A stretch of 64,000 nt of DNA from Andeanibacterium fulvum (GTDB lineage Bacteria; Pseudomonadota; Alphaproteobacteria; Sphingomonadales; Sphingomonadaceae), in contig NZ_JBANRM010000002.1 of assembly GCF_037154085.1 (NCBI RefSeq), positions 558,001 to 622,000 on the forward strand. Direction: 5' to 3'. Both the position numbers and the translations under genes were made by a program. Under the pieces are notes generated by a model that made no database searches, was not told the origin of the DNA, and saw only the letters and a list, made by a program, of their open reading frames with translations. Within the stretch, counting starts at the first letter, position 1. Each line of letters begins with the position of its first letter. Shown piece by piece: positions 1-7,497 of the stretch.

Positions 1-272
1 CCGCTGACGTCCTTCAGCAATTGCTCGATCTCGCCGGCATGGACATGCAGCACGGCGTCCAGATCGGTCAGGTCGGGAACGGCGCTGGCATGCTCCACCA
101 GCATGAAGCCTTCGCGGTCGAGCGAGGCATCCATGCCCCGCGCATCCTCGATCTCCATTTCGACCGGAGCGAGCGGGACATAGTCCTTCTCATGAGCGTT
201 GGCGTAGAAATAGGGCTGCTTGCCGGTATCCTCGGTATAGCCGATTGCCGCGCGCACGCTTCCGCCTGCCAT
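1..272 (-). CDS. CmcJ/NvfI-family oxidoreductase, N-terminal part
   Basis: The first 90 residues of a gene that runs off the left edge. The ATG at 270-272 follows a purine-rich stretch and the frame stays open to the window end. The N-terminus reads MAGGSVRAAIGYTEDTGKQ, followed by a PYFYAN segment and an acidic EMEIEDARG segment, then a FMLVEHASAVPDL stretch. This resembles the CmcJ/NvfI group of putative 2-oxoglutarate-type oxidoreductases annotated in many sphingomonad catabolic clusters; that assignment is from family recall. Catalytic residues lie beyond the window, so the reaction is unknown. It follows the aldo/keto reductase gene by 36 bp on the same strand and may be co-transcribed. 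Confidence 0.5.
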   Translation of the reverse strand, partial: MAGGSVRAAIGYTEDTGKQPYFYANAHEKDYVPLAPVEMEIEDARGMDASLDREGFMLVEHASAVPDLTDLDAVLHVHAGEIEQLLKDVS

Positions 273-308
273 ATGTCCCGTTCCCTCTCCTCGCGGTGTC
301 CGCTTTGC

Positions 309-1295
309 TTAAGCGAAGTCTTCCGTGTCGATCGTCGGCCGGATCGCGTCGTGATAACGGTGTCCGGCAACCGTCTGCTGGTTGATCAGTGCATCCGCCC
401 GGTCAAGCACATCCTGCGAGATGGCAACGTTGGCGGCGTTGTAATTGTCTTCCAGATGCTGGAGGCTGGTGGTGCCGGGGATTACATGCACATTGTCCCC
501 GCGGCTCAGCACCCAGGCATTGGCGAGCTGGCCGGGCGTCACGCCCGCTTCGGTGGCAAGCGCCACGAACTGCTCAATCAGTGCCAGGTTCTTGGGCCAG
601 TTTTCCGCATTGAAGCGCGGCATGACGTTGCGCAGATCGCCCTGTTCCAGCGTGGTCGGGTCTTTCAGTACACCGCCCAGCGCGCCGCGGCCTACCGGGG
701 AGAAGGCAACCAGCGGAATGCCCAGTTCCTTGCACGTATCCAGAACGCCCAGTTCGACATTGCGGGTCCACAGCGAATATTCGGTCTGCACCGCGCCCAC
801 CGGATGAACCGCATGGGCCTCGCGAATATGGGCGGAACTCCATTCGGACACGCCATAGGCGCCGATCTTGCCCGCATCGATGGCGGCCTTCATCGCGCCC
901 ACGGAATCGGCGATCGGCACCTTCGGATCGAAGCGGTGCATATAGTAAAGGTCGATATGGTCGGTATCGAGCAGCTTCAGGCTGGTCTCGATCGCGCTTT
1001 CGATCGCTTCGGGGCTGCAATCGACGCCGCGCTTGGGGCCTTCCACCACGATGCCGCATTTGGATGCGAGGAAGAACTCCTTGCGGCGGCCCTTCAGTGC
1101 CTCGGCGATCAGCGCCTCGTTCTTGCCCGCGCCATAGATGCGGGCAGTGTCGAGGTGATCGTAACCCAGATCGAGCGCGCGGTTGAGCAGCTTGATCCCG
1201 TCTTCCTGGCTCGGCGGAGTGCCATAGGCCCAGGACAGGTTCATGCAGCCGAGGCCGACGGGATGGACGGAGCGGTTTGCCAGTTGGCGCTTCAT
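309..1295 (-). CDS. Aldo/keto reductase
   Basis: A 328-residue cytoplasmic NADPH-dependent oxidoreductase with the TIM-barrel aldo/keto reductase signature. The catalytic tetrad is visible as Asp49 (in HLDTARIYG), Tyr54, Lys79 (in LASKCGI) and His120 (in YYMHRFD). Length is typical of the YghZ/Tas-like branch that acts on aldehydes and ketones. It lies downstream of the lig operon terminator and the small 1414-1782 gene, so a role in aromatic aldehyde reduction is possible but is inference. The substrate cannot be read from the sequence. Confidence 0.9.
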   Translation of the reverse strand: MKRQLANRSVHPVGLGCMNLSWAYGTPPSQEDGIKLLNRALDLGYDHLDTARIYGAGKNEALIAEALKGRRKEFFLASKCGIVVEGPKRGVDCSPEAIESAIETSLKLLDTDHIDLYYMHRFDPKVPIADSVGAMKAAIDAGKIGAYGVSEWSSAHIREAHAVHPVGAVQTEYSLWTRNVELGVLDTCKELGIPLVAFSPVGRGALGGVLKDPTTLEQGDLRNVMPRFNAENWPKNLALIEQFVALATEAGVTPGQLANAWVLSRGDNVHVIPGTTSLQHLEDNYNAANVAISQDVLDRADALINQQTVAGHRYHDAIRPTIDTEDFA

Positions 1296-1413
1296 GGATT
1301 TCCTCGTCTGGAGCGTGAAGGGGGCTCAGCGGATGGCGGCCTGAACCGCCTTGCCGGCCCTCTTTAATCGCCGGGCGCGTATTGGCAATCGGCTGCGCGA
1401 GCCAGATGCGCGC

Positions 1414-1782
1414 TCAGTGCGAAGAGAGTGCGCCCTTCGCCCAGTCGAGATAGTCGGCGATGCTGGCATGGACGGCATCGGCCGAATGGATATAGTCGTC
1501 GCGCTGGGTGCTGATCGCGTGCAGCGACCAGCGGGCCTGATGGTTGGCAAGCCGCGTGCGCACGCCGTCGAGCCGATGCTGGAACTCCGCGAACAGTTCA
1601 GGGCGATAGCGCAGGCGCTCATCCCCCGGCAGGCTGCCGATCAGATTGCCCGTCGCGGTGGAGAATTCCTGCCGCAGCGAGACGATCTGCCCATTAAGGT
1701 CCGGGCCGGCCTTGTGCACCGCGACCCGCATCTGGCGATTTATCTGTTCCATGGCGCCTAAGATGCGCTCAAGTTCAGCCAA
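1414..1782 (-). CDS. Conserved hypothetical protein, TTG start
   Basis: A 122-residue helical protein with no recognised domain and no signal peptide. It contains a MEQINRQMRVAVHKAGPD segment and a PGDERLRYRPELFAEFQ segment. The frame extends upstream to a GTG at 1813-1815, but that codon lies inside the T-tract of the terminator at 1806-1846 and cannot be the real start. A TTG at 1780-1782 has a GGGGGAG ribosome-binding site at proper spacing and gives an N-terminus MAELERILGAMEQ, so I chose it. An ATG ten codons later is the alternative. It is transcribed separately from ligC. Confidence 0.6.
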   Translation of the reverse strand: MAELERILGAMEQINRQMRVAVHKAGPDLNGQIVSLRQEFSTATGNLIGSLPGDERLRYRPELFAEFQHRLDGVRTRLANHQARWSLHAISTQRDDYIHSADAVHASIADYLDWAKGALSSH

Positions 1783-1805
1783 GGCGAATACTCCCCCAAG
1801 TTTCG

Positions 1806-1846
1806 CAAAAAACACGGGCCCAACGCCTAAATCGTTGAACCCGTGT
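1806..1846 (-). terminator. Intrinsic terminator after ligC
   Basis: On the minus strand two 14-nt arms (1812-1825 and 1833-1846) pair around a 7-nt loop and are followed by six T residues (complement of 1807-1812). The stem is GC-rich with only a small internal mismatch. It lies 79 bp past the ligC stop and would end the ligJ-ligABC transcript. Confidence 0.85.
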
Positions 1847-1924
1847 AATGATTTACCCGTAACTGCTAAATCCGCAACCGTAACCGCGCCGAAACGTTTG
1901 AGAATCGGCGCGGCAGTGCGGGAA

Positions 1925-2881
1925 TCAGGACCAGCCGTCCTGAGCTTCGAGGCTGGCGGCCAGTTCGCCGATCACGCGGTAGCAGTCCAGCACGCTGGAG
2001 ACCGAGGAATTCGGCTCGCGGCCTTCGCGGATCGCGGCGACGAATTCACGGTCCTGCAGCTCGATGCCATTGTTCGAAATGGTCGTGCCGGTCAGGTCGA
2101 TGGGTTCTTCCTTGCCGGTGACGAGATCGTCGTAACGGGCGATGTAGGTCGCATTGTCGCCGATATAGCGGAAGAAGGTGCCGAGCGGCCCGTCATTGTT
2201 GAACGACAGCGAGAGGGTGCAGATCGCGCCCGTTTCGCTCTTGAGCTGGATCGACATGTCCATGGCGATGCCCAGTTCCGGGTGCTTGGGGCCCTGGATG
2301 GCATTGGCCGTCACGATCTTGCCCGCCTGATAGGCGAACAGGTCGATCGTATGCGCCGCGTGGTGCCACAGCAGGTGGTCGGTCCAGCTGCGCGGCTCGC
2401 CCTTGGCGTTCATGTTCTTGCGGCGGAAGAAATAGGTCTGAACGTCCATCTGCTGGATGTTCAGTTCGCCCGCTGCGATCTTGTTATGAACGTACTGGTG
2501 GCTCGGGTTGAAGCGGCGGGTGTGGCCCACCATGCAGACCAGGCCGGTTTCCTTCTGCTTGGCTTCCACTGCTTCCGCATCGGCCCAGCTATCGGACAGG
2601 GGGATTTCCACCTGCACGTGCTTACCCGCATTCATGCAGGCGATGGCCTGTTCGGCGTGCATCTGGGTGGGGGTGCACAGGATCACCGCGTCCACATCGT
2701 CGCGCTCCAGCGCTTCCGAAAGTTCGGTGCCCGAATGCTTCGCGCCATATTTGGCGGCCACTTCCGCGGCCTGATCGGCACGGCGGGAAATGACCGAGGT
2801 GATTTCGACGCCTTCGACGTTCTTCAGGCCATCGAGGTGCTTTTCACCGAAAGCACCGGCGCCCACGAGTGCAATGCGCAT
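1925..2881 (-). CDS. ligC: 4-carboxy-2-hydroxymuconate-6-semialdehyde dehydrogenase
   Basis: LigC oxidises the LigAB ring-cleavage product, in its cyclic hemiacetal form, to 2-pyrone-4,6-dicarboxylate with NADP. The 318-residue protein has a Gfo/Idh/MocA fold: an N-terminal Rossmann GAGAFG motif at residues 7-12, followed by the EIPLSDSWADA and MVGHTRRFNP segments typical of this group. It closely resembles SYK-6 LigC (about 315 residues). It is the last gene of the leftward lig operon, separated from ligB by a palindromic repeat (2900-2977) and followed by a strong terminator. Confidence 0.95.
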   Translation of the reverse strand: MRIALVGAGAFGEKHLDGLKNVEGVEITSVISRRADQAAEVAAKYGAKHSGTELSEALERDDVDAVILCTPTQMHAEQAIACMNAGKHVQVEIPLSDSWADAEAVEAKQKETGLVCMVGHTRRFNPSHQYVHNKIAAGELNIQQMDVQTYFFRRKNMNAKGEPRSWTDHLLWHHAAHTIDLFAYQAGKIVTANAIQGPKHPELGIAMDMSIQLKSETGAICTLSLSFNNDGPLGTFFRYIGDNATYIARYDDLVTGKEEPIDLTGTTISNNGIELQDREFVAAIREGREPNSSVSSVLDCYRVIGELAASLEAQDGWS

Positions 2882-2899
2882 GGTTCTTCTCCAAAAATT

Positions 2900-2977
2900 C
2901 GTCGTCCCGGACTTGATCCGGGACCGCTATCGGTTGGTACCAACCTGCCAGCGGTCCCGGCTTTCGCCGGGACGACG
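2900..2977. repeat. Palindromic intergenic repeat between ligB and ligC
   Basis: Two arms of about 29 nt (2900-2928 and 2951-2977) form a long inverted repeat around a 14-nt inner palindrome GGTTGGTACCAACC (2932-2945). It is of the alphaproteobacterial type containing GTCCCGGACTTGATCCGGGA. In the RNA it would form a stable hairpin inside the lig message and could tune ligC expression or stabilise the upstream ligAB portion. Confidence 0.85.
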
Positions 2978-2985
2978 TGTAACTA

Positions 2986-3897
2986 TCAGGCCCCGGCGGT
3001 AAGGCTGTGGCCGCTCATCACCTTGCGCGGTTCGAGCGGAGCGCCGGCGGTTTCTTCCGGCTGGAGCAGCAGGGCGCCCAGCGCGGTGTTGGAAGCCGGG
3101 ATGTGGTAGAAGGTATAGAGGTCCTTCACCTTGTCGCCCAGCGCGCCGCGCATGATCAGCCACATCACCAGTTCGATGCCTTCGCTGCCTGCTTCGCGCA
3201 GATATTCGATATGCGGCATCTTGCTGAGGGTTTCGGGGTCCTTGATCAGCATGTCGATGAAGTTCAGATCGAACTCCTTGTTGATCAGGCCCGCGCGCGG
3301 ACCCTGCAACTGGTGGCTCATGCCGCCCGTGCCCCAGACATGGACGTTCAGGTCTTCCGGGAAGCTCTCGACCGCGGCGCGGATGGAATCGCCCAGGTTG
3401 AAGCAGCGGCGGCCCGACGGCGGCGGATAGGTCACGACGTTGACCGGCAGAGGAATGACCTTGCAGGGCCATTCTTCCGGCTCGCCGAAGATCATCGACA
3501 GCGGCACGGTGCAGCCGTGGTCCACGTCCATCTTGTTGAAGATGGTCATGTCGAAATCGTCGAGGATCAGGCTCTGGGCGATGTGCCAGGCAAGATCCGG
3601 GTGGCCGATCACGTCGGGAACCGGGCGCGGGCCCCAGCCTTCGTCGGCCGGCTTGAAGCTTTCGGCGCAACCGATGGAGAAGGTCGGGATCACGTTCATG
3701 TCGAAGGCGGAAGCGTGGTCGTTATAAACCAGCACCACCACGTCGGGCATGTTGCCCGGCTGCTTGATCCATTCCTTGATCGGTTCGTAGCCCTTGAAGA
3801 CCGGACCCCAATATTCGTTGTCCGACGTCTTGGTCTGCAGGGCGGCGCCCAGCGCGGGGATGTGGCTGGACGTAATGCCAGTGGTAACGCGTGCCAT
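2986..3897 (-). CDS. ligB: Protocatechuate 4,5-dioxygenase beta subunit
   Basis: The catalytic subunit of the Fe(II) extradiol dioxygenase that opens the protocatechuate ring between C4 and C5. At 303 residues it nearly matches SYK-6 LigB (302). The iron ligands known for that enzyme are conserved at identical positions: His12 (TSSHIPALG), His61 (YNDHASAF) and Glu242, with the active-site base His195 (GTGGMSHQLQGP). It starts two bases after the ligA stop, so the subunits are translated together, as expected for the LigAB heterotetramer. Confidence 0.98.
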   Translation of the reverse strand: MARVTTGITSSHIPALGAALQTKTSDNEYWGPVFKGYEPIKEWIKQPGNMPDVVVLVYNDHASAFDMNVIPTFSIGCAESFKPADEGWGPRPVPDVIGHPDLAWHIAQSLILDDFDMTIFNKMDVDHGCTVPLSMIFGEPEEWPCKVIPLPVNVVTYPPPSGRRCFNLGDSIRAAVESFPEDLNVHVWGTGGMSHQLQGPRAGLINKEFDLNFIDMLIKDPETLSKMPHIEYLREAGSEGIELVMWLIMRGALGDKVKDLYTFYHIPASNTALGALLLQPEETAGAPLEPRKVMSGHSLTAGA

Positions 3898-3899
3898 GA

Positions 3900-4319
3900 T
3901 CAGAAACCTCCCTTGATCGAGCGCACGCCTTCGGGCGAACGGCCACCATCGATCATCATCTTTGCATATTCTTCCTGGGTCATGCCCGTCATCGAACCGG
4001 CGGCGAACTGGAAGCTCTTGCCGTCGGTCGAGAACAGCTTGGACAGGAAGTAGACGTTGCCGCCTTCATCGATCATCGCGTTGTAATTGCGGTCCAGCAC
4101 GGCCTGCTTGGCGGCCGGGGTCAGGTTCCACTCGTCGAGATACGCGCTTTCGTCGGCCTTGAACCGCTCGCGGTTCTCTTCCTTCATCAGGCTCATGGCG
4201 AACTGGTTCAGCCAGTAGCCCTTGCGCGCGCGCTTTGCGGTGAACACCCGGGTGCCCGGGATATCGTCGAATGCCGCGAGGTATTCGTGGATGTCGATCC
4301 TCTGCTTCTTTTCGCTCAT
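3900..4319 (-). CDS. ligA: Protocatechuate 4,5-dioxygenase alpha subunit
   Basis: The small subunit of the LigAB dioxygenase, which shapes the entrance of the LigB active site. It is 139 residues, the same as SYK-6 LigA, and includes the characteristic segments ENRERFKADESAYLDEWNL and NAMIDEGGNVYFLSKLFSTD. The frame continues four codons upstream, but the ATG at 4317-4319 gives the family N-terminus MSEKKQRIDIHEYL and overlaps the stop of the preceding DUF2218 gene as ATGA. That overlap supports this start and indicates translational coupling. Confidence 0.97.
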   Translation of the reverse strand: MSEKKQRIDIHEYLAAFDDIPGTRVFTAKRARKGYWLNQFAMSLMKEENRERFKADESAYLDEWNLTPAAKQAVLDRNYNAMIDEGGNVYFLSKLFSTDGKSFQFAAGSMTGMTQEEYAKMMIDGGRSPEGVRSIKGGF

Positions 4320-4624
4320 TGCTCTTTCCATTCGTAGGTCAGGGGCGCCTCTTTGAAGGCGAAACGGTCGATATGGCGTTCGATCACGCCGCGCAGGTGG
4401 ACGTTGCGTTCGGCATCGCCGGTCACGAGAGTGATCGCGATCCCCTCGCCGTGAACCTGCATCGTCGCATTCTCGATCTCGGAAAACGGAAACGCGCCCA
4501 GCCCGTCAGCATAGCTGGTGGCCATCTTGTGGCTCCAGTGGCTGACGAGCTGCTGGATATACCGTTCCGGCTTTGCGCAGCGCGCAAGGCCGGTTGCAAC
4601 GGTAGCGGTTTCGTTTGCGGTCAT
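4316..4624 (-). CDS. DUF2218 domain protein inside the lig operon
   Basis: A 102-residue cytoplasmic protein of the DUF2218 family, with an HWSHKMATSYADGLGAFPF segment and a C-terminal VIERHIDRFAFKEAPLTYEW segment. The family has no established biochemical role. Its start overlaps the ligJ stop by four bases (ATGA) and its stop overlaps the ligA start in the same way, so it is translationally coupled on both sides. This placement suggests a function tied to protocatechuate dioxygenase or its substrate, but that is inference. Confidence 0.85.
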   Translation of the reverse strand: MTANETATVATGLARCAKPERYIQQLVSHWSHKMATSYADGLGAFPFSEIENATMQVHGEGIAITLVTGDAERNVHLRGVIERHIDRFAFKEAPLTYEWKEQ

Positions 4625-5646
4625 AGGCCACGTTCCTTCAGTCTGGCATCAAGCCTCGGGAACACCTTACGCGCATTGCCTTCGAAGATGGCGTGTTTCT
4701 CTGTGTCAGAGATATCGAGCGCGTCGATATAGCGCTTCGTATCGTCGAAATAATGGCCGGTCGTCGGGTCGATCCCGCGCACCGCGCCCACCATTTCGCT
4801 GCCGAACAGGATGTTCTTGTTCTCGATCACGTCGGCCAGCAGGTCGATGCCCGGCTGGTGATAGACGCAGGTGTCGAAGAAGATGTTGTTCATCAGATGC
4901 TGGTCGAGCGAGGGCTTCTTCAGCATGTCGGCCAGACCGCGATAGCGACCCCAGTGATAGGGTACCGCGCCGCCGCCATGCGGGATGATGAAGCGCAGGG
5001 TCGGGAAGTCGGAGAACAGGTCGCCTTCCAGCAGCTGCATGAAGGCCACCGTATCGGCCGCGAGGTAATAGCCGCCCGTGGCGTGCATCGCCGGGTTGCA
5101 GCTGCCCGAGACGTGGATCATCGCCGGAACGTCCAGCTCCACCATCTTCTCGTAGAAGGGATACCAGAACTTGTCGGTCAGCGCGGGCTGCTTGAAATAG
5201 CCGCCGCTGGCATCCGGGTTGAGGTTGCAGCCGATGAAGCCGAGTTCGGTCACGCAGCGTTCCAGCTCCGCGATGGAGCTGGTCATGTCCGCTTCCTGCG
5301 ACTGGGGCAGCATGCACACGCCGACGAAGGTTTCGGGGAACAGGTCGACCACGCGACCGATCAGGTCGTTGCAGGCGCGCGCCCACGGCACGGCGACCGA
5401 CTGGTCGCCCACATGCGGGGCCATGGCGCTGGCGCGGGGGGAGAAGATGGTCAGGTCCGCGCCGCGTTCCTTGATCAGGCGCAGCTGGTTCTGCTCGATC
5501 GTCTCGCGGATCTCGTCATCGGAGATTTCGGGATAGGCCGGCGCGGCCACGCCTGCCTTGAAGGCGGCCTTCTGCTCCTCGCGCCAGGCATCGTGCCCCT
5601 TGGGCAGGACGGTATAATGGCCGTGGCAGTCGATCACCATTGTCAT
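4621..5646 (-). CDS. ligJ: 4-oxalomesaconate hydratase
   Basis: LigJ adds water to 4-oxalomesaconate to give 4-carboxy-4-hydroxy-2-oxoadipate, the LigK substrate. The 341-residue amidohydrolase-fold protein has the metal-binding HxH pair near the N-terminus (IDCHGHYT, His8 and His10), a MIHVSGSC strand end, an IPHGGGAVPYHWGR segment and FGSEMVGAVRGIDP near the C-terminus. These match SYK-6 LigJ, which has the same length. It is the second gene of the leftward lig operon and overlaps the DUF2218 gene by four bases. Confidence 0.96.
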   Translation of the reverse strand: MTMVIDCHGHYTVLPKGHDAWREEQKAAFKAGVAAPAYPEISDDEIRETIEQNQLRLIKERGADLTIFSPRASAMAPHVGDQSVAVPWARACNDLIGRVVDLFPETFVGVCMLPQSQEADMTSSIAELERCVTELGFIGCNLNPDASGGYFKQPALTDKFWYPFYEKMVELDVPAMIHVSGSCNPAMHATGGYYLAADTVAFMQLLEGDLFSDFPTLRFIIPHGGGAVPYHWGRYRGLADMLKKPSLDQHLMNNIFFDTCVYHQPGIDLLADVIENKNILFGSEMVGAVRGIDPTTGHYFDDTKRYIDALDISDTEKHAIFEGNARKVFPRLDARLKERGL

Positions 5647-5693
5647 GCTGTGCGGTTCCTTTTCTAAATGCGCCTTGCGTCGGCCTTGGCCTG

Positions 5694-6488
5694 TCAGCCT
5701 TTGGCCGCGCGGCGCTGCAGCACTACAGTGCCGCGTGTCATAACGGGTTCGATGCCGAGGTCGAGCAGGGTCTTGGCCGACTCTTCCATTTCGGCGGCGC
5801 GGCGCATGCCGTGCGTCTCCATCCGCTCGCGATTATAGGCGAAACGTTCCGCCCAGGGTTCATGCTTCTCGCTGGCGTCGAGCGAGGCGGTCACTTCGTT
5901 GAACACGCCGGCGGCGCGAGCCGCCTCGGCGCATTCCCAGCTCAGTGCCTCCAGCCCCTTGACCATGACGGAGCGGATCATCTTGATCGCGCTGGCGCGG
6001 CCCACTTCGTCGCCCACGATGCGCGTATTGGCAAAGCCCAGCGTGTTGAGATGGCTCATCGCCTCTTGCGCGGCCTTGCCCGCGATCAGCAGGGGCACAG
6101 CCAGCGCCTTGGGATCGACCGGGGCCATCACCGCCACATCGACATAGCGCCCGCCCATTTCCTCAACGCTGGCCGCGGCCATGCGCTTCGTGTCCGGCGA
6201 GACGGAGTTCATGTCGCACCAGATGGTGCCGGGGGTGAGGAAGGGCGCGTAATCGCGCGCGACGGGCAGGGCGGAATCGGCGGTGACGAGGGACAGGACG
6301 ATCGTGGCGTCCCTCAGCGCCTCTTCCGCGCTGGTGCAGGCAGTGATGCCGCATTGCTGCATGATGGCGCCGCGTTCGTCCCTGACGTCGAAAGCGCGGG
6401 CGCTGCCGCCCCATTGCCCGGCTCGGGCAAAGGTCGATCCGGCTTCGCCGAAGCCGATAAGGGCCAGACGGGGCAGGTTCGCACTCAT
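5694..6488 (-). CDS. NAD(P)-dependent dehydrogenase with DUF1932 domain
   Basis: A 264-residue protein with an N-terminal Rossmann domain of the 6-phosphogluconate/3-hydroxyisobutyrate dehydrogenase type (GFGEAG at residues 12-17) and a C-terminal helical DUF1932 domain (about residues 185-255). It is the first gene of the leftward lig operon, 47 bp before ligJ. No step of the canonical 4,5-cleavage pathway needs it, so it may handle a side product or an upstream aromatic. The substrate is unknown. Its 5' side faces ligK across a 190-bp divergent promoter region. Confidence 0.85.
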   Translation of the reverse strand: MSANLPRLALIGFGEAGSTFARAGQWGGSARAFDVRDERGAIMQQCGITACTSAEEALRDATIVLSLVTADSALPVARDYAPFLTPGTIWCDMNSVSPDTKRMAAASVEEMGGRYVDVAVMAPVDPKALAVPLLIAGKAAQEAMSHLNTLGFANTRIVGDEVGRASAIKMIRSVMVKGLEALSWECAEAARAAGVFNEVTASLDASEKHEPWAERFAYNRERMETHGMRRAAEMEESAKTLLDLGIEPVMTRGTVVLQRRAAKG

Positions 6489-6531
6489 GATTCGGATTCG
6501 CGGTTTCCTCTCTGTTCGCGCGCTTACTGAA

Positions 6532-6548
6532 TGTAAGTGTTACTTACA
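6532..6548. promoter_or_regulatory. 17-bp palindrome, candidate lig operator
   Basis: TGTAAGTGTTACTTACA has two perfect 7-bp arms around a 3-bp centre. It is centred in the intergenic region between the two divergent lig arms, 44 bp upstream of the DUF1932 gene start and 131 bp upstream of ligK. Such symmetry suits a TetR-, MarR- or GntR-type dimer; the LysR type known from SYK-6 (LigR) would usually show T-N11-A. No regulator gene lies nearby in the window. Confidence 0.55.
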
Positions 6549-6678
6549 AGTTTGCCTGCGGGACTTTCAGGCCCACGGAAGGCTTGACGCGAGGGCGCTG
6601 CCGGATGCAAGCGCCCGGCTGTGTTTTCTGTATGTGCGTCGGTCGATGCACAGGCACCAGTCCTTGAGGAGAGCCGAG

Positions 6679-7353
6679 ATGAGCGGAGTCGTCGTCCAGA
6701 AGATCGAGCGTGCGGAACGCGAAGTGGTCGAAGGGCTGGGCGCCTGCGGCGTCGCCACCGTGCATGAATCGCAGGGCCGCACCGGACTGCTCGCCAGCTA
6801 TATGCGTCCGATCTATTCCGGCGCGCGCATCGGCGCCTCGGCCGTGACGATCAGCGTGCCCCCGGGCGACAATTACATGGTCCATGCCGCGATCGAACAG
6901 TGCCAGGATGGCGACATCCTCGTGATCGCGCCGACTTCCCCTTGCGAAGACGGCTATTTCGGCGACCTTCTGGCCACCAGCGCACAGGCGCGCGGGGTGA
7001 AGGGCCTGATCATCGACGCAGGCGTGCGCGACGTGCGCGACCTGACCGAAATGGACTTCCCCGTCTGGTCCAAGCGCGTCTTCGCGCAGGGCACGATCAA
7101 GGCCAGCCTCGGCAGCGTGAACGTGCCGGTGGTCTGCGCCAGCGCCTATATCGAGCCGGGCGACGTGATCGTGGCCGACGATGACGGCGTCTGCGTGGTC
7201 AAGCGCGCCGATGCCGCCATGGTGCTGGAAAAGGCCCGCGCCCGCGAAGCCAATGAAGGCTCCAAGCGCGAACGCCTTGCATCGGGCGAACTGGGCCTCG
7301 ACATGTATGGCTTCCGCCAGAAGCTGATCGACATGGGCCTGAAGTGGATCTGA
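6679..7353 (+). CDS. ligK: 4-carboxy-4-hydroxy-2-oxoadipate aldolase
   Basis: LigK performs the last step, cleaving 4-carboxy-4-hydroxy-2-oxoadipate to pyruvate and oxaloacetate with a divalent metal. The 224-residue protein belongs to the RraA-like class II aldolases (HMG/CHA aldolase). The conserved GDLLATSAQARG stretch and the catalytic Arg-Asp pair (Arg117, Asp118 in DAGVRD) are present, as is CASAYIEPGDVIVADDDGV. The frame is open for 132 codons upstream, but the ATG at 6679 follows GAGGAGAG and gives the family N-terminus MSGVVVQKIERA. It is the first gene of the rightward lig arm. Confidence 0.95.
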   Translation: MSGVVVQKIERAEREVVEGLGACGVATVHESQGRTGLLASYMRPIYSGARIGASAVTISVPPGDNYMVHAAIEQCQDGDILVIAPTSPCEDGYFGDLLATSAQARGVKGLIIDAGVRDVRDLTEMDFPVWSKRVFAQGTIKASLGSVNVPVVCASAYIEPGDVIVADDDGVCVVKRADAAMVLEKARAREANEGSKRERLASGELGLDMYGFRQKLIDMGLKWI

Positions 7354-7362
7354 CAACAACCC

Positions 7363-7494
7363 GATCCTCCCCGATCCGGGGAGGGGAACCATGCGAAGCA
7401 TGGTGGAGGGGCACCGGCCTCAGACACAGCGCCAGTGGGGGGTGCCCCTCCACCAGCCTGCGGCTGGTCCCCCTCCCCATACTGGGGAGGATTT
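7363..7494. repeat. Palindromic repeat that supplies the ligU ribosome-binding site
   Basis: A 132-bp inverted repeat between ligK and ligU. The outer arms read ATCCTCCCC and GGGGAGGAT, and inner arms around 7401-7412 and 7441-7456 (GGTGGAGGGGCACC and GGTGCCCCTCCACC) extend the pairing. It belongs to the sphingomonad CTCCCC/GGGGAG repeat type. The right outer arm contains GGAGG at 7486-7490, seven bases before the ligU GTG. Confidence 0.85.
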
Positions 7495-7497
7495 GAA

